Origin: Varroa destructor
Taxonomy: Eukaryota > Arthropoda > Arachnida > Mesostigmata > Varroidae
Length of the DNA: 64,000 bases
Assembly (NCBI RefSeq): GCF_002443255.2
Contig: NW_019211458.1
Span: 13,139,939 to 13,203,938 of the forward strand
Reading direction: 5' to 3'
Of the stretch, positions 49,514 through 61,134 are shown one piece after another. Under the pieces are notes generated by a model. That model saw only the letters and a program-made list of their open reading frames with translations. It searched no databases and was not told the DNA's origin. Within the stretch, counting starts at the first letter, position 1, and each line of letters opens with the position of its first letter. Made by a program: the position numbers and the translations under genes.

Positions 49514-52159
49514 GATTATAGTATAGATTAAAGGGATCTCGAAGAACGGCTTCCCTGCAAAGCCAACGCTATCGCACACGTTTCAAAGAGAAGGTGATGC
49601 TATAGATGTAACATCGATTTTTGTCTCATTGGGTGCCTATCCCTATTCGTCTTGCGCGGGAATTCATTTGTCTGGCTAGTCAATTAGTTGCATGTTTGGA
49701 ACAGTGATCAGAACCTTTGGATCTGGCTGCAGCCGAAGGGAATTAGCCCGCACTTAAGCTTCGTCATTGCAGGCAAAAGGACATCAGCTCAATAAACTGC
49801 GAATCGTATGTTCGTTAATCGTTACGCCCATCAATTTCACAGTTCCCTAACACAACCTCCGTCACTATTGCATCTGGAAAGCAGGTGCTCGGTTCACGAT
49901 AAATTTCCCGCGTTTTGTACAGAAGAGGTTACCATTTTGACCAGCGCTGATTTCTAACGAGCCGTTTGCATCCGCATCATCAAGTTCTTAACATGAATTT
50001 CAATTCCTAAGGGAAAGTTGACGCTGGCTGTGATTAGCGGTCGGTTCCCTGACGAAGCCAGCTCGCCTTATTTTCACTGCCCGTTGGAAATGATCTCTGC
50101 GAGTCAAAACTCGGGTCACATAGGACCCTGGCATACAGACATCGCGGCGCAGTGGGGGCAAACATTTTTAGATTGAGAGAATCATTCTAAGCTAGGATCA
50201 CTCACTTAAGTTTGCCGTTTGTTCTACACTCGTAGCTAAAAAAAATGATGCCAAGAACTATATCAGTCTACTTATTTGCGCAGGCGTAACCTCAACTGCG
50301 TTTTGATAATTTACAAAGGAATTGATAGCCCCGATCGATTTTGTTTATTAAGATCGATCTACCCAAATACAACAATGTGCCCACCGTCAAATCGAGTTTG
50401 GTCTGTGTCACCTGCTCTCATTCCGGCTGAATTGGGGCAACTAGGATTCGGTATGGTCAGACCCCAGGCGCTCTGGTCAATTTGTTACACTTTCTTAAAA
50501 TGAGTCGAAAGTGACTAGTGGAAGACTTGTATCTAGAAGATAAGATGTGTTATTGAACTGATTCGGCAGTGGACTTTTGGAAATCAACATAGAAATAGTA
50601 AATCTAATCTACGTTTTATTCGTACTTTCAACACTGGCCCACTAATGGATCGAACATCGTCTGATCGTAGCTCACGTGTTTAAGTGTTTGTTGGTAACAG
50701 CAGATAAACATGTTATGTGCTGGTTATAATACCCAGCCTCACGAATTTGCTGTGTTTATTTGCGCGTGAATCTTCCGTTGAGGTCGTTAGTGAAGTCAAT
50801 GGGAAAACGAATATTATGCTACTGGAGCTCTAAATAGACGAGCGAGTCGATGGGGGTACGGCTGTCCAGTTATCTAACATCGAAATCCTTTAAGCACTTC
50901 AATCCGGCGTGCAAAGTTACAAATATGACTATATGTACCAAAACTTTACATACAATGAACGTGTACCTTGCTTTATAAGTCTATTTCACATTCATTGGAT
51001 AGATAAATTTCATATTTATTTGCAGAGCTGCCTGCACAGCTATAGGAAAAACCGCCATAACTCTAACGGCGTATAGCTGCTTTCAGACCGCAGGCACGAT
51101 TGTATATAAATTCTGCTTCACAACAGTGTGTTGCTTTTTTTTCTCTTGTTTTATTTACTGTTTTACGCATTCGACCATTAAATTGTGTGCAATATGCTAG
51201 TTTAAATATCCTTGAGGTAACGGTTGTATGGCTTGCATGTTAAGATTAATCTAGAGCAACATACTATTTTTTGCTGACCTAGCATGAACCTTGTTGAGTG
51301 TATTGGTCTTATTTGCCCCAACTGTCGATCACGAATCTAAAGCTCCTTCAGTTCTGTTGCTAATTCCTCAACAACTTTTGTCTTTATAATCGAAAGACAA
51401 ACCTAATACCAGATTGTGTGTCGGTTAATTTAATCGTCACGGTTAATTTATACCACAACAAGAGGTAAACGAAGACGCGGCAGCGGACCACTACTCGTTT
51501 TTTGCTGGGGCTCCGTCATTGTCTAACCCTGTAAGACCACTAATAGTTACACATGCGCGTTTCTCCTGTTAATGTGTCGTGGATTGGTTCCTTCGAATTT
51601 AGGTTAGGTACTTTTTTTAGACTTTCGTAAACGGAGCGGAATGCGAACTGATGGAATAAGAAGTGGAATGTTCTAACTATGTAGTATTTCATAGTAGATT
51701 TACCATGTGTCATCTGTTGGTCAGCTCATGATTGGTAAACGCTCAGCACTATCAAATACGAGTTAGTTAGAAAAGCGAAATTCAAGCAGCTCAAGAAACT
51801 ACCCAACGGGGCGGAAGTAAGACCCAAACATTGATTTTCGGGGCGTATAACCCTTTCGAGCCCAGCTTAGAGAGAACCGCTTGTACGAACCGTGTTCCCC
51901 ACTGTTAGATTGTACTGCTTTACAAGAGACAGCAATCGCTGCTGATTTATGTCTTACCCGCCCTTCATGACTTTAGGGGTTAGGACTTAAGGCGTTAATT
52001 ACTAGCGTAACATGCAGCCTCATCAGCGTGCCGAATCTAGCTTCAACGGTCAATAGGTATAATTCGAGCTGTTCTCTGGCCAGTTCGAAATATCTGACAC
52101 AGGACCTTTTTGCGTATACGTATATTTTTTCTTAAATTTTAATTTCACAGCATCTTATG
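49514..52159. other. non-coding, nothing recognised
   Basis: A G+C-richer stretch at 49.7-50.15 kb holds no clear frame. Nothing else could be supported. Confidence 0.5.
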
Positions 52160-52245
52160 TAACAATAGGCATGCGTCTCATTGGGTTCACGTTCAATCGA
52201 TTCTGTAACGTTAATCCAATGAGATGTGATTTTACTGTTGCCCGA
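52160..52245. repeat. long imperfect inverted repeat
   Basis: The core arms at 52176-52193 and 52207-52224 pair at 16 of 18 positions around a 13-base spacer. With G:T pairs and scattered transitions the similarity extends outward on both sides, to arms of about 30 bases. The outer decay by transitions suggests the repeat is old. Confidence 0.85.
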
Positions 52246-54477
52246 TAATTTCAAAAGGTTTAAAGATAAAGATGTCGACTATTTAGCTCTGTTAAAGTTT
52301 AAAATACAAATATTTGACGGAACTCTTCATTATTTGTAGATCGGGGCGCCTTTGGCTGAACATGCATCAATGCCAGAGTCACCACCGTGCCAAGAATAGG
52401 TTTTTAATGGACGCTAATTATACGTGTAGCATCTTTGGACACATTCTCAGTATTTACGAACTATCTATATAAAAGCGAGGCACATCGAAGTAGCTGACTA
52501 TTGCCGTTTTCTAAACGAGCTTATGCGATCTTGGCACGAGTGTATTGTGATTCTTATAATATGCCGAGCGACGTACCATCCGGAAGACCTAATTCTCAGT
52601 TAGTCTACTCGCGTTAACTCTGTCATCCAATCGCTGAAAATCGCCTATAGCTTAAATCTTTCGCAAAAATGTCTCGGCTAGAAAAAGTTGCGCGCGCAGA
52701 AAGCCAGCGTATAGAATATCCCGTTCACAATACAATTGTCCTTCGACGAATTTATTGGCGCCAGCACTTTCCAGGAAGGTCTTACGCAAGCGAGAGCTCT
52801 ATCCTTGTTTATGAAGATATTATAGAAATAGTAAGGTAATCGGACGCATACATGTACCTACTGCGTTTCATTCCAACGATATGTCAAAGGATCACAGTTT
52901 GCATACATTGGCTATTCGCTGCATTTGTAACTGTATGCAGTTTGTTGATATTAGGGTAATTCACCGGAATGGCTGATCAGGGTCGAAAAGTTGTGACGTT
53001 AAATATTCCAACGCTGTTTCGGCAACGCGAAAACTTTTCGTATACCAACAAACCGCGCGCAGCTAAAAATATCCCAAGTTAACAATGTACGAGCAACGTG
53101 AACTCACGCATAATGCTTCCGTGAAGTTCCCTATGGTGACTTCAAAGCAAATTACAAAGGGTACCAACCTCCATCTAATTTCAGGCTCGCAACCAGCATT
53201 CCAGTGAATGTATACGCAATAATAACAGTCCATATATGAGGTAATCTTTCGTGAGTGGGGACAGAGAGCGGGTTAAGTTAAGGCTGACCTTCTTTACGTT
53301 ATGTCTGAATCGATGCCGACTACTTCCACGCAGCAGTACAGCATTGAACTATCTGTACGGAACAATTCCACTCGAATAAATTGATTTATATGATTTAATA
53401 ATAAAGTTGCAGCCCATTTGCTGTTACAGGCTAGACAGCAATCGAAGACTAAGCCTGATAAGTTGCTAGCCCCGCAGGACTATTTTGCCCACAGCTTCAC
53501 TGCGTAAATCTATTGATTATGCAGAAGAACGTGTATGTTAAATATGATCGAAAGCGATGCCGATATTCGGACGTGACACGGAAAACGTCGAAAAAAATAT
53601 GTCTGTTATCACCAAAGTCTTCACCTCGTAGACGATTCAAAAGTCCGTGCAAATATTTTCATGCGAAAGTCAGACTTACAGGCGAGGTGCATTGAGTACA
53701 TGAAGAAGACTGACGTTTAATAATGAAGAGTTGAGGCCATATAGAGTCTTTTGAAATTCGTTCCCTGAGGAAATTTTCTGATATAAGTGTCGATTGTTGA
53801 TCTTCTTAAGCATGCTCTCCGATACAATAGCGTATAGGCTGTGTCCAATCACAGGAACCGGACGCAATAGTAAGTAAATTACACACAAATACATCACATT
53901 ATATTTGCTTCAATTACATTTGCAGCTCCGTCTACAAAATGATCAATTTCTGTATGGGCCCCACCGCACGTTATCTTTCTTTATCACTGAAATTTTAAAA
54001 ATGCCATTTGTCAAATAAATCATCAAGAAAATAATTTTCAAGAATTTCATTTTGCTAGCTAGGCAGTAACTAGGCTAAAGCGAATTTTACAAGCGGGACA
54101 AAAAAAATTACTAATTTTTATACGGAGGCAAAAGCCTTACGATCCGGAAAAGAGAGGACTGAATAAAAGCGAAGGGCAGGCGAGTTTACAGTTACTAATT
54201 AGCAAAAAAATACGCAGAGAGCGGTTATTACAATTCGGCTGTTATTACCATAGCGTGTATAGAACAGCCCTTGCCGTATTAAAAGTAAAGAGTTCAACGA
54301 TGATGTTCATACGGAGAAATCTTACATAGATCCACAATAATGACGTGCGTCTATTCACTACTGATTCTTTTTAATATAAACAAAAAAACTCTTTATGACT
54401 CGAAAAGTACGCCTTTTTCGAGATTCGAGCGAGATACTCCAATCTTTCTAAGTTAAACGAGGTCCACAAAAACTAAC
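52246..54477. other. non-coding, nothing recognised
   Basis: Short frames only (53.51 kb plus, 53.68 kb minus), with no domain or repeat copy. Confidence 0.5.
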
Positions 54478-54920
54478 AACTTCCTTGTTTGCCTAAAATC
54501 AACGGTTAACGTTACTAGCAGTTTTCACGCGGCCTTTGAAAAGCCGAGGAAAGTCTTAACTTAACAAACAAGAAGATCTTCAATAGCGTTTATATTTAAA
54601 AAGCTCAACAATCCACCAAAATTGACTACAAACAGTCTTCGAAACATTTATATCCTTGATATAGAAATTAACAGCCGTTTTAGAAAGAAAAGTGTTGATC
54701 GGTGATCGATGATCGGGTCGTCCAGATTAGCTTCAGCAGTTAGCCTTCTTGCACCTTTCGAACTTCTTGGCCGTTTGGGCCTTCGCACATTTGGGATCTT
54801 TGGCCTGCTACCAACCTGAAATCGAATTCTATTGGGATTTTTGTAATTCTACTGAAATGTGACATATTTGAACGACACTCTAACCACTTTAAGCCTACCA
54901 ATATCACAGTTGCTATCAAA
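54478..54920 (+). repeat. unnamed interspersed repeat, copy B (~443 bp)
   Basis: Partner of 35580-36023, same orientation. It begins AACTTCCTTGTTTGCC, includes TTGCACCTTT at about 54750 and ends GTTGCTATCAAAA. A GATCG-rich run near 54700-54717 has no equal in copy A. Retention of near-identical length after about 25% divergence argues for a defined element rather than a random shared segment. Confidence 0.8.
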
Positions 54921-55159
54921 AATTAGTTGCACATTTAAGAAGGAATGCATTTAAAACGACCAGTTAGTGGATCAGGTCCTAAATTGAAGATTTTATATGC
55001 AGTTAAAACTGTATGATGGTTAGGTTTGATAAATATGACTGCTACCTCTAGCACTTACTCGATTAGATCCAGTCCCGGCAATAAGGAATAAACATTTCTC
55101 AACTCTGCACCACTCTGTGATCATGTATAACACGATTTTATTCCGAAACTCATTGTCCT
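54921..55159. other. non-coding
   Basis: Short spacer between the repeat copy and the frame that follows; nothing recognised. Confidence 0.5.
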
Positions 55160-55567
55160 TTATTGTTCCTTTAACTCAAACCTAATAAGTTTCCCACTGT
55201 TAACATATTGGATGTTTAACATTTCATATAAAGTTATTGACATAAAAGTCGTGCGTGTTCCTAGAAGCTGAGGACGGACAACAGTCACATGTTTATCCTG
55301 TGTGTTATACGTAGTGCCTGCGCTGTATTTGAGTACAACGTCATGGTGTTTTCTAACTCTCTGGTTCGCTCCGCACCCGCATCTATCTCCATAAATATAA
55401 CAATGTAGAACAAGCAAGATGAAGGACAAGAGGTCCTTTGTGCCGTTGGCACATTGCAGACGCGTACAGCATTCAGCAGAAAGAGTTGCCAGAGCTAGAT
55501 TCCCTCTTACTGTGATTATCAGGAGGAGCAGACGTAATAGCATTGGCTTGGTCAGCGCATAGTACAA
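55160..55567 (-). CDS. unidentified frame with signal-like N-terminus
   Basis: A 135-codon minus frame. From the second Met (residue 9) it reads MLLRLLLLIITVRGNLALAT, a plausible signal peptide. A Cys-containing stretch follows (CCTRLQC, then a hydrophobic segment, then GDRCGCG) with an N-glycosylation site NGT. This could be a small secreted or membrane protein, or part of one. The hydrophobic segment in the middle is unusual for a secreted Cys-rich peptide. No upstream promoter, splice site or family match is evident, and a frame of this length is expected about once by chance here. Confidence 0.2.
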   Translation of the reverse strand: MYYALTKPMLLRLLLLIITVRGNLALATLSAECCTRLQCANGTKDLLSFILLVLHCYIYGDRCGCGANQRVRKHHDVVLKYSAGTTYNTQDKHVTVVRPQLLGTRTTFMSITLYEMLNIQYVNSGKLIRFELKEQ

Positions 55568-57603
55568 ACATCATTCGAATAGCATTCGTCGACAGGTGAC
55601 ACGACGTGCAACGCACGCAGCAAAAACGGCTCGATGCTTACTTTCTCGGTTGTGTTCTGTTCTAGCGCTTGCAGAATTAGCTGTGGGATCAATAGGACTG
55701 ACTGGTTGTCCCGACGGAAGGTGTTACTGTGTCATATAAGGTAAGTAACCTAGATGCCAGTGAACACACTAGTAGAGAACAAAAGGACAGCAAAAAAGCT
55801 CAGGGAAAAACAGAAAAACGGTGGGAAGATATGGACAGATGATCTGATTGGGTGAACGTCTAAAAATGCAACCGGCATATCCTGATTAACATAGAAGGAG
55901 GAACGAGAGGCTCGAAAAAGGTCTATGGTTAGCTGCTGAAAAATATGTTTTTTTTTTACTTTTCTATCAGTTGTCGTTTAATAGCTGAGTAAAGTCGATA
56001 CTGACAGTGGGACACCAAGTATATAATTTCGACTTGGTCTACGTCAAAACTTCCTATACCACAACGCTTCGTACAGCATATTCAAATATTTCTTTATTTA
56101 TGATTTTGGTATCTATCGTGTTCGTACGTGGACATGATAACCGGATATGTGGGCTGTAGCCTGCGTCCTGAATTTTTTGCAGCCTAGACATTGTCATTCT
56201 AAAGAGTGATAGGTGCGATAGAGTGGTTATGAGGACGGTCACGCCTATAGACGATTTTCCTCGACCTTACATGCTAAGCTTACTAACACAGCACCATTTA
56301 CACTAGGCAAGAGGAAGATTCTAAAAGAGACGGAACAGTCGGCCGGAAGACGAAAGCCGAGGGCGGGACGAGCAGTTACAATAGGTTTTTACAAAGCCGT
56401 ACCTTAATCTATGTTAAGATAAGCAGTCGTGGTACACTCGGAAGACTCAAGACATTAACTGTACTTACCAGAATGGCGGTATCTACAGGCCGCCATGTGT
56501 TATGCGACCTAGATACAATTGTAATCCTTTCAAATGGGAGAAGACAGACTGTACACGAAGCAAGGCGTTAGATACGAAGTCAGGGACTTTAACACGTAAA
56601 GAGTAAACATTTTATAAGGTTGTAGGGTTTGGATGCTACATTATAAACTCGTGGTTGGCCATATATGCGGTCTAGTGCACAGTTCACGTTAACTCTGCGA
56701 GTAAGCGGGCCAATGTTTTTATACGATTCCGCAAGTACTAAAGAGGATTAAAGAGCATCACGTAGAAATTCAATTTCATTCTTGATTGTCTCTCAACATT
56801 GTTGAGCTCCACAATGTCATGAGTAATTTGGTGGGCCGCGATAAGAAGCACTTATAATTTCTTTATCTGGGTTTTCCCGAAGCGGACATAATTGTGGTTT
56901 AGTGAAGACATTCCGTCGTCTTCGAAAGCCGGACATTAAATAGATTCACAATATTATTGTGTTTTAATATCTAATAGGCAATTGCCCAATTGGGTGATCA
57001 AATATAGTGGTGATTGGTTAGCCAAAGTGGCTTTTTCTTGAGTTTGAAGACGAAAAGAAAAGAATGCTCGTCTGGCTTCTACAGTTTCGATTTATTCTAT
57101 AAAATAAAAGTGATTGTCGCCAGCACAAACAATATTTTGATTTTTTTTTATAGGCGCTTCCGGGCGTGAATAGACATAGTCTATCCATCTCACTGCCGTT
57201 ATTGATTTACGTGCCTCGCCTAAGTAAAACGTTTATACTATTAAAAAAAAACTCTCTGGATGTGACGGACTTGTTCATAGAATAAGCTGTTTTAAAGCTT
57301 TACGTTACAAATATACAACAAATACCCCAATACATCATGTTATAATTGAAACAAAGCTTCAAGGGAGTATTTGTAAATGGTCAATGTGTAAATCTTTATT
57401 AAAAAAAAAATATTTGTGGAAGCTAAAACTAACTAAAGCAATCACTATTTTTGCACCTTTTTGGAATTAGTTCCCCAATAAGTGGGTAGTAGATGGAAGT
57501 TGTACCCTCGTTAGGGCCACCTCAAAGGCGAGATGTAAGCGAAGGATAATATCCGCCAAAGTATACATAACATTTATGTAGTTAATAGATATAGACGGAT
57601 ATT
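55568..57603. other. non-coding, nothing recognised
   Basis: Somewhat G+C-richer to about 56.8 kb, with only short frames. A small pair of overlapping 7-bp inverted repeats lies near 56790-56818. Confidence 0.5.
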
Positions 57604-57651
57604 TATTTGGTAAAAGCAACAACGTTTAGTTTTAGCAAATTTTGCCAAATA
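57604..57651. repeat. inverted repeat, 12-bp arms
   Basis: TATTTGGTAAAA (57604-57615) pairs with 57640-57651 at 11 of 12 positions. A 5-bp stem (GCCAA/TTGGC) follows directly. Confidence 0.8.
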
Positions 57652-57725
57652 TATTGGCCGTATTCGTACCTATGTCTAACCAAAAATATGTTTTGAAACT
57701 CTAGGCCGTTCTCTTTGGTACATAC

Positions 57726-57775
57726 AAAACTAAATAAATATTATATATAAACAACATAAACTAAATAAATATTAA
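57726..57775 (+). repeat. short direct repeat
   Basis: AACTAAATAAATATTA occurs twice, about 33 bases apart, in A+T-rich low-complexity sequence. Confidence 0.8.
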
Positions 57776-59726
57776 AATAATAAAATGCACTGTGAAAGCA
57801 GTAGCTTTATTTAATCGCTCTTCTTTGATACAAAATGTCCCTGGGGGGACTATTGCAGATCTTTAAGCGCGTCACCGTAGTAACTAATATGAGCACGCAG
57901 CCCTCGCTAATTCCGATTTCAAGTAGTTGCTATGGCTGTTCCATAATCTGTTGGGGAAAAACTCGGGTCGGTGCACTAAGACCCGTGTACATGACAGACG
58001 TAACGGATTAACTGTTAAAAGTAAGAAAACATGTCCTATAGCAATATTAATAGTTGACAGGCTTAAATAGTCCTGTGGATGGCGTTTTAAATACCAGTAT
58101 GACAATCAGCAGCGGTTTTGCAAAGATGATGAACAGACTCCAATGGAAATATCGCCCCTATAATTCACGCGCCGTTTTCTCGCACTTCCTGAAGCACTTC
58201 ATTTCGTCGAAGTCTATAATAGTGTCTGACGTACATGCGTACAGGTATCATGCATATATCTGCCGGCAGGCAGATCAACGAAGACTTCAGAAGTGAATAT
58301 TGGCTATGAACATTGCCTGAGCAGTGATAAATGTGAACTTACATCATAAACTCCAACTTTACAGATTGAATAAGGCTGTTGGTGCATGCTAGGCAGAATT
58401 ACCACCTCGAATGTCCCCCTTTTATCAACTGTGGCTGAAGTTTATTGATCATGCTTATTTTAAAAATATGTAAGTTTTGACGTGAAAAACTTCCTTGACT
58501 GCAGATCGTGTTTTCCCTATTGGCCGTGGGCCCTGAAACACATTAAGTTAAAACATGAATGGCTTATCAGGGAAGGTTATCAGATCGTCGAATTATTAGT
58601 AATGTATGTCGAATCCAGCATAAAACTAGCATCTACCCCATGCTTTCGAATAGGTAACATTGTTGGCTGGAGGCTGATTTCACTGGGAGAAAGTTGTTTC
58701 AAATCTGACATTGATCGCTGCGTGAGAATCCTGAATCCTGGATACGCTGCAGGGCTTAGAATTAACCAAATCCTACATTTAAGCCAAGATTTGAATTTTC
58801 TGCGGTGTATATATGCCTGCGATAAATCGATGTGGGCAAAATCTAGGTTTGGGTTATGTTAACTCGATTGAGTGCAATTGATGAACTGAAGTTATTATTA
58901 CTAAGAAGTGACGTAAAGATGAATCTTGCTGATGGCAAGATTTGATCAACATCCAGTAACAAGCTAAATAAATATTGACCATCAACATTTTTTCCATTAC
59001 GTAATGATGTCGCTTTGATTTAAACGGCGTCAGTGGTTCTTTCTTCTTGGCCTTTAAATTATGTCTCAATTTTAAAATTTGTTTCCTCCTATTGATTATC
59101 GTAACGCTTGCCTTTCGTCCATCTACAGTGTGTGCATGCGCTTGATTCTTGTCGGAGTATTTACGTATTCAAAGCACTTTTCTGACAGAAAGCTAAAACA
59201 TTATCTATTTTATTTATAGTTGAGATTGTTTGCTGTCGAGCTATGCTTACTGGAATCTAAAAGCGCCTTCCACGACCTCTATGTACACCTGTACGTATGC
59301 ACATAATCGTTCAGCAAATGCGGCAAGCACTGATCTCCTACTTTAGAATAGTGCGCCATTTTGTGATAATTCTTTGTACTCATACACTTTGGAATCAGAG
59401 CATATATATCTATACCGCATTCAGGATTCATTTTGGCTGGCGAGTTGCAGTACATGATAAAAAGTCGAATAATTCGATTGATTTATGGGACAAGTTTCGT
59501 CTTGGAACTAAAACGGGGGAGACAACTTGTAGAAAAACTTGGAATACTACAGGTACCACCGAGGGCCGTTGGTGTAAAAATTTGTAGTAAGGGAACAAAG
59601 AAGTCTCACAAAAAACCCCTGAGAACGTGTTGACTGCGGTGGACGCCGGTCGGTCGAAAGTGCACGAGTATTACCATCCAGCCTTAACGTCTACAAAAAC
59701 ATTGCATTCGTTTACCTCAAAAATTA
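57776..59726. other. non-coding, nothing recognised
   Basis: Frames at 58.05, 58.48 (126 codons) and 59.30 kb have no recognised domain. A perfect 7-bp stem with loop GGCA lies at 58258-58275. Confidence 0.5.
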
Positions 59727-59760
59727 AAGACGTTAAAAAACTATAGTTAATTCTTTAAGC
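59727..59760 (+). repeat. mariner left terminal inverted repeat
   Basis: Begins AAGACGTTAAAAAACTATAG directly after TA. It matches the inverted right end with one indel and several substitutions. Confidence 0.7.
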
Positions 59761-59947
59761 AGGAATGAAAAGAGACAAGGTTAGAGATGCTCTCAGGACC
59801 TATTCTTGCATCAAATTGTGACTTGTGATAAACAGTAGTCTTCTACGTAGCCGATCACGTTAATGGATGGATGCAATTGAACGAGCAGGAAAGGCAAATA
59901 TACAGCTGTAAAAGCTCATGGTATCTGTGTAATTCTTTACAGCTCCA

Positions 59948-60983
59948 TGGTTTGTGGATTATCGGCTGGGGTGTATTGTCACTAGTTGGAGATGAATGAA
60001 AGATCAGTGAACACAGGTATATAACTCTGACCTTACATTGTTTAAATTGCAACATACGTCGAAGTTCATGTTGGCGCCAGCCTATAACTCCCAGATCAGA
60101 AAGGTGACCCCTCCGTATCGACGCCTGAAGCCTAGGAACCAGAAGACACATATTACAACGTTCGCTTCGATTCACCAAAACCTGTAATTATAGACATGAC
60201 CGATTGCAGGAAATATTACGGTGCACATACGCGATTTAAGTTCTCTAGTTAACTTTTTTCGAGTAACTAACGATGTATGTGGCTTGGCATTGTCATGGCA
60301 ACGATGCTCGTCCTGTTCACTGATTCCGGTCGATTTCTTTCAATAATTTGTTGTCGATCCTAATTGTTAGTTGCTAGCATAGAGATCCGAATTAATCGCT
60401 TTGCCAGGGGACAGCTGGATCACACCAAACACGTAGCATCGCCTTCTTTAGCGTCAGTCTAGGCTTTGTCACAGGTTGCAAAGCGTGTTTTTTTTTTATT
60501 TACACGTTATTGTCCTCTGTCATAAATTTGCTATCGTCCGTGATTAAGCGTTTCAGAAGTGACTTGGAGTTCTATATAATTTCGCAAATAAAAATTCAAT
60601 CGATCAAACTTTTTTGTTTCAATTCATGCGACACCCAAACATCAAGCTCTCTTTGTAACCAGCTTTCTTCAGACGATTTAGAACAGCTCGTTCAGCTCCT
60701 CGGCAATATCAGAAATATTTGTAATAATTGTCTTATCTTTGTAACAATTTTATCATGTAATACTATGTCATATTCTCACTTTTTCCGCAGTTGGTCGACC
60801 ACTACGAGCGGAATCAAAATTTCCAAAACAAAAGCTTCGGAGTCATTTTTACCCGTTTCCTCCGATAGCGCATCTCGGCCGTAAAGGGCATAAAACTCTT
60901 ATGGGCCTTGGCAGCCTTGGTGCCTTTATCATAATAAAACTGAGAATATAATGAAATGGTGTTTTTGCAAAGATTTTGCTCAT
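59948..60983 (-). pseudogene. mariner transposase pseudogene
   Basis: Start codon at 60983-60981 (MSKIFAKTP). N-terminal HTH-region remains: YYDKGTKAAKAHKS (60895-60939) and YGRDALSEETGKND (60842-60883). Linker motif SARSGRPTAEK (about 60774-60815), then DIAEELN and NRLKKAGYK (60652-60678), and LDVWVSHELKQKSLID (60599-60646), the mariner WVPHEL block. Catalytic D,D34D remains: LITDDSKFM (about 60515-60555, usual TGDEKW), RVWCDP (near 60420-60440) and HDNAKPH (about 60277-60297); each retains an Asp in the catalytic position. The C-terminal part to about 59948 is poorly readable. The frames shift at least four times. The coding length fits the family (about 345 residues). Confidence 0.85.
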
Positions 60984-61103
60984 CGTTGATCTGAATAAAG
61001 GTACCCCAACAATTTTAGCGCATATACTAGTGCAAAATGCCAGTTTGGAAATGACATTAAAGCTAGCCCATTGTGACTACAATGCAATTACAAAATTATC
61101 TAG

Positions 61104-61134
61104 TTTAAAAAATAACTGATTCTTTTAACGGTCC
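61104..61134 (-). repeat. mariner right terminal inverted repeat
   Basis: On the minus strand this reads GGACCGTTAAAAGAATCAGT directly after TA and continues to TTTTTTAAA. It pairs with the left end at the same distance from the TA. Confidence 0.7.

Larger units (their letters stand above)
59727..61134 (-). mobile_element. decayed mariner-family transposon
   Basis: An IS630-Tc1-mariner element of about 1.4 kb, typical for mariner. Its two ends are inverted matches: at both, TA is followed by four bases and then CGTTAAAA and a diverged AGTTAnTTnTTTAA segment. The flanking TA at each end (59725-59726 and 61135-61136) is the expected mariner target duplication. Between them lies a minus-strand transposase broken by many stops and frameshifts, so the copy is dead. 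Non-LTR or other elements are excluded by the order of DNA-binding and catalytic motifs. Confidence 0.88.

Noticed and set aside
58482..58862. 126-codon plus-strand frame
   Set aside because: Chance-length frame without recognisable domain, promoter or conserved motif.
59855..60178. 107-codon minus-strand frame
   Set aside because: It overlaps the decayed C-terminal part of the mariner transposase and the element's non-coding end; not a separate gene.
60510..60884. 124-codon plus-strand frame
   Set aside because: It is the antisense shadow of the mariner transposase, whose motifs are on the minus strand.
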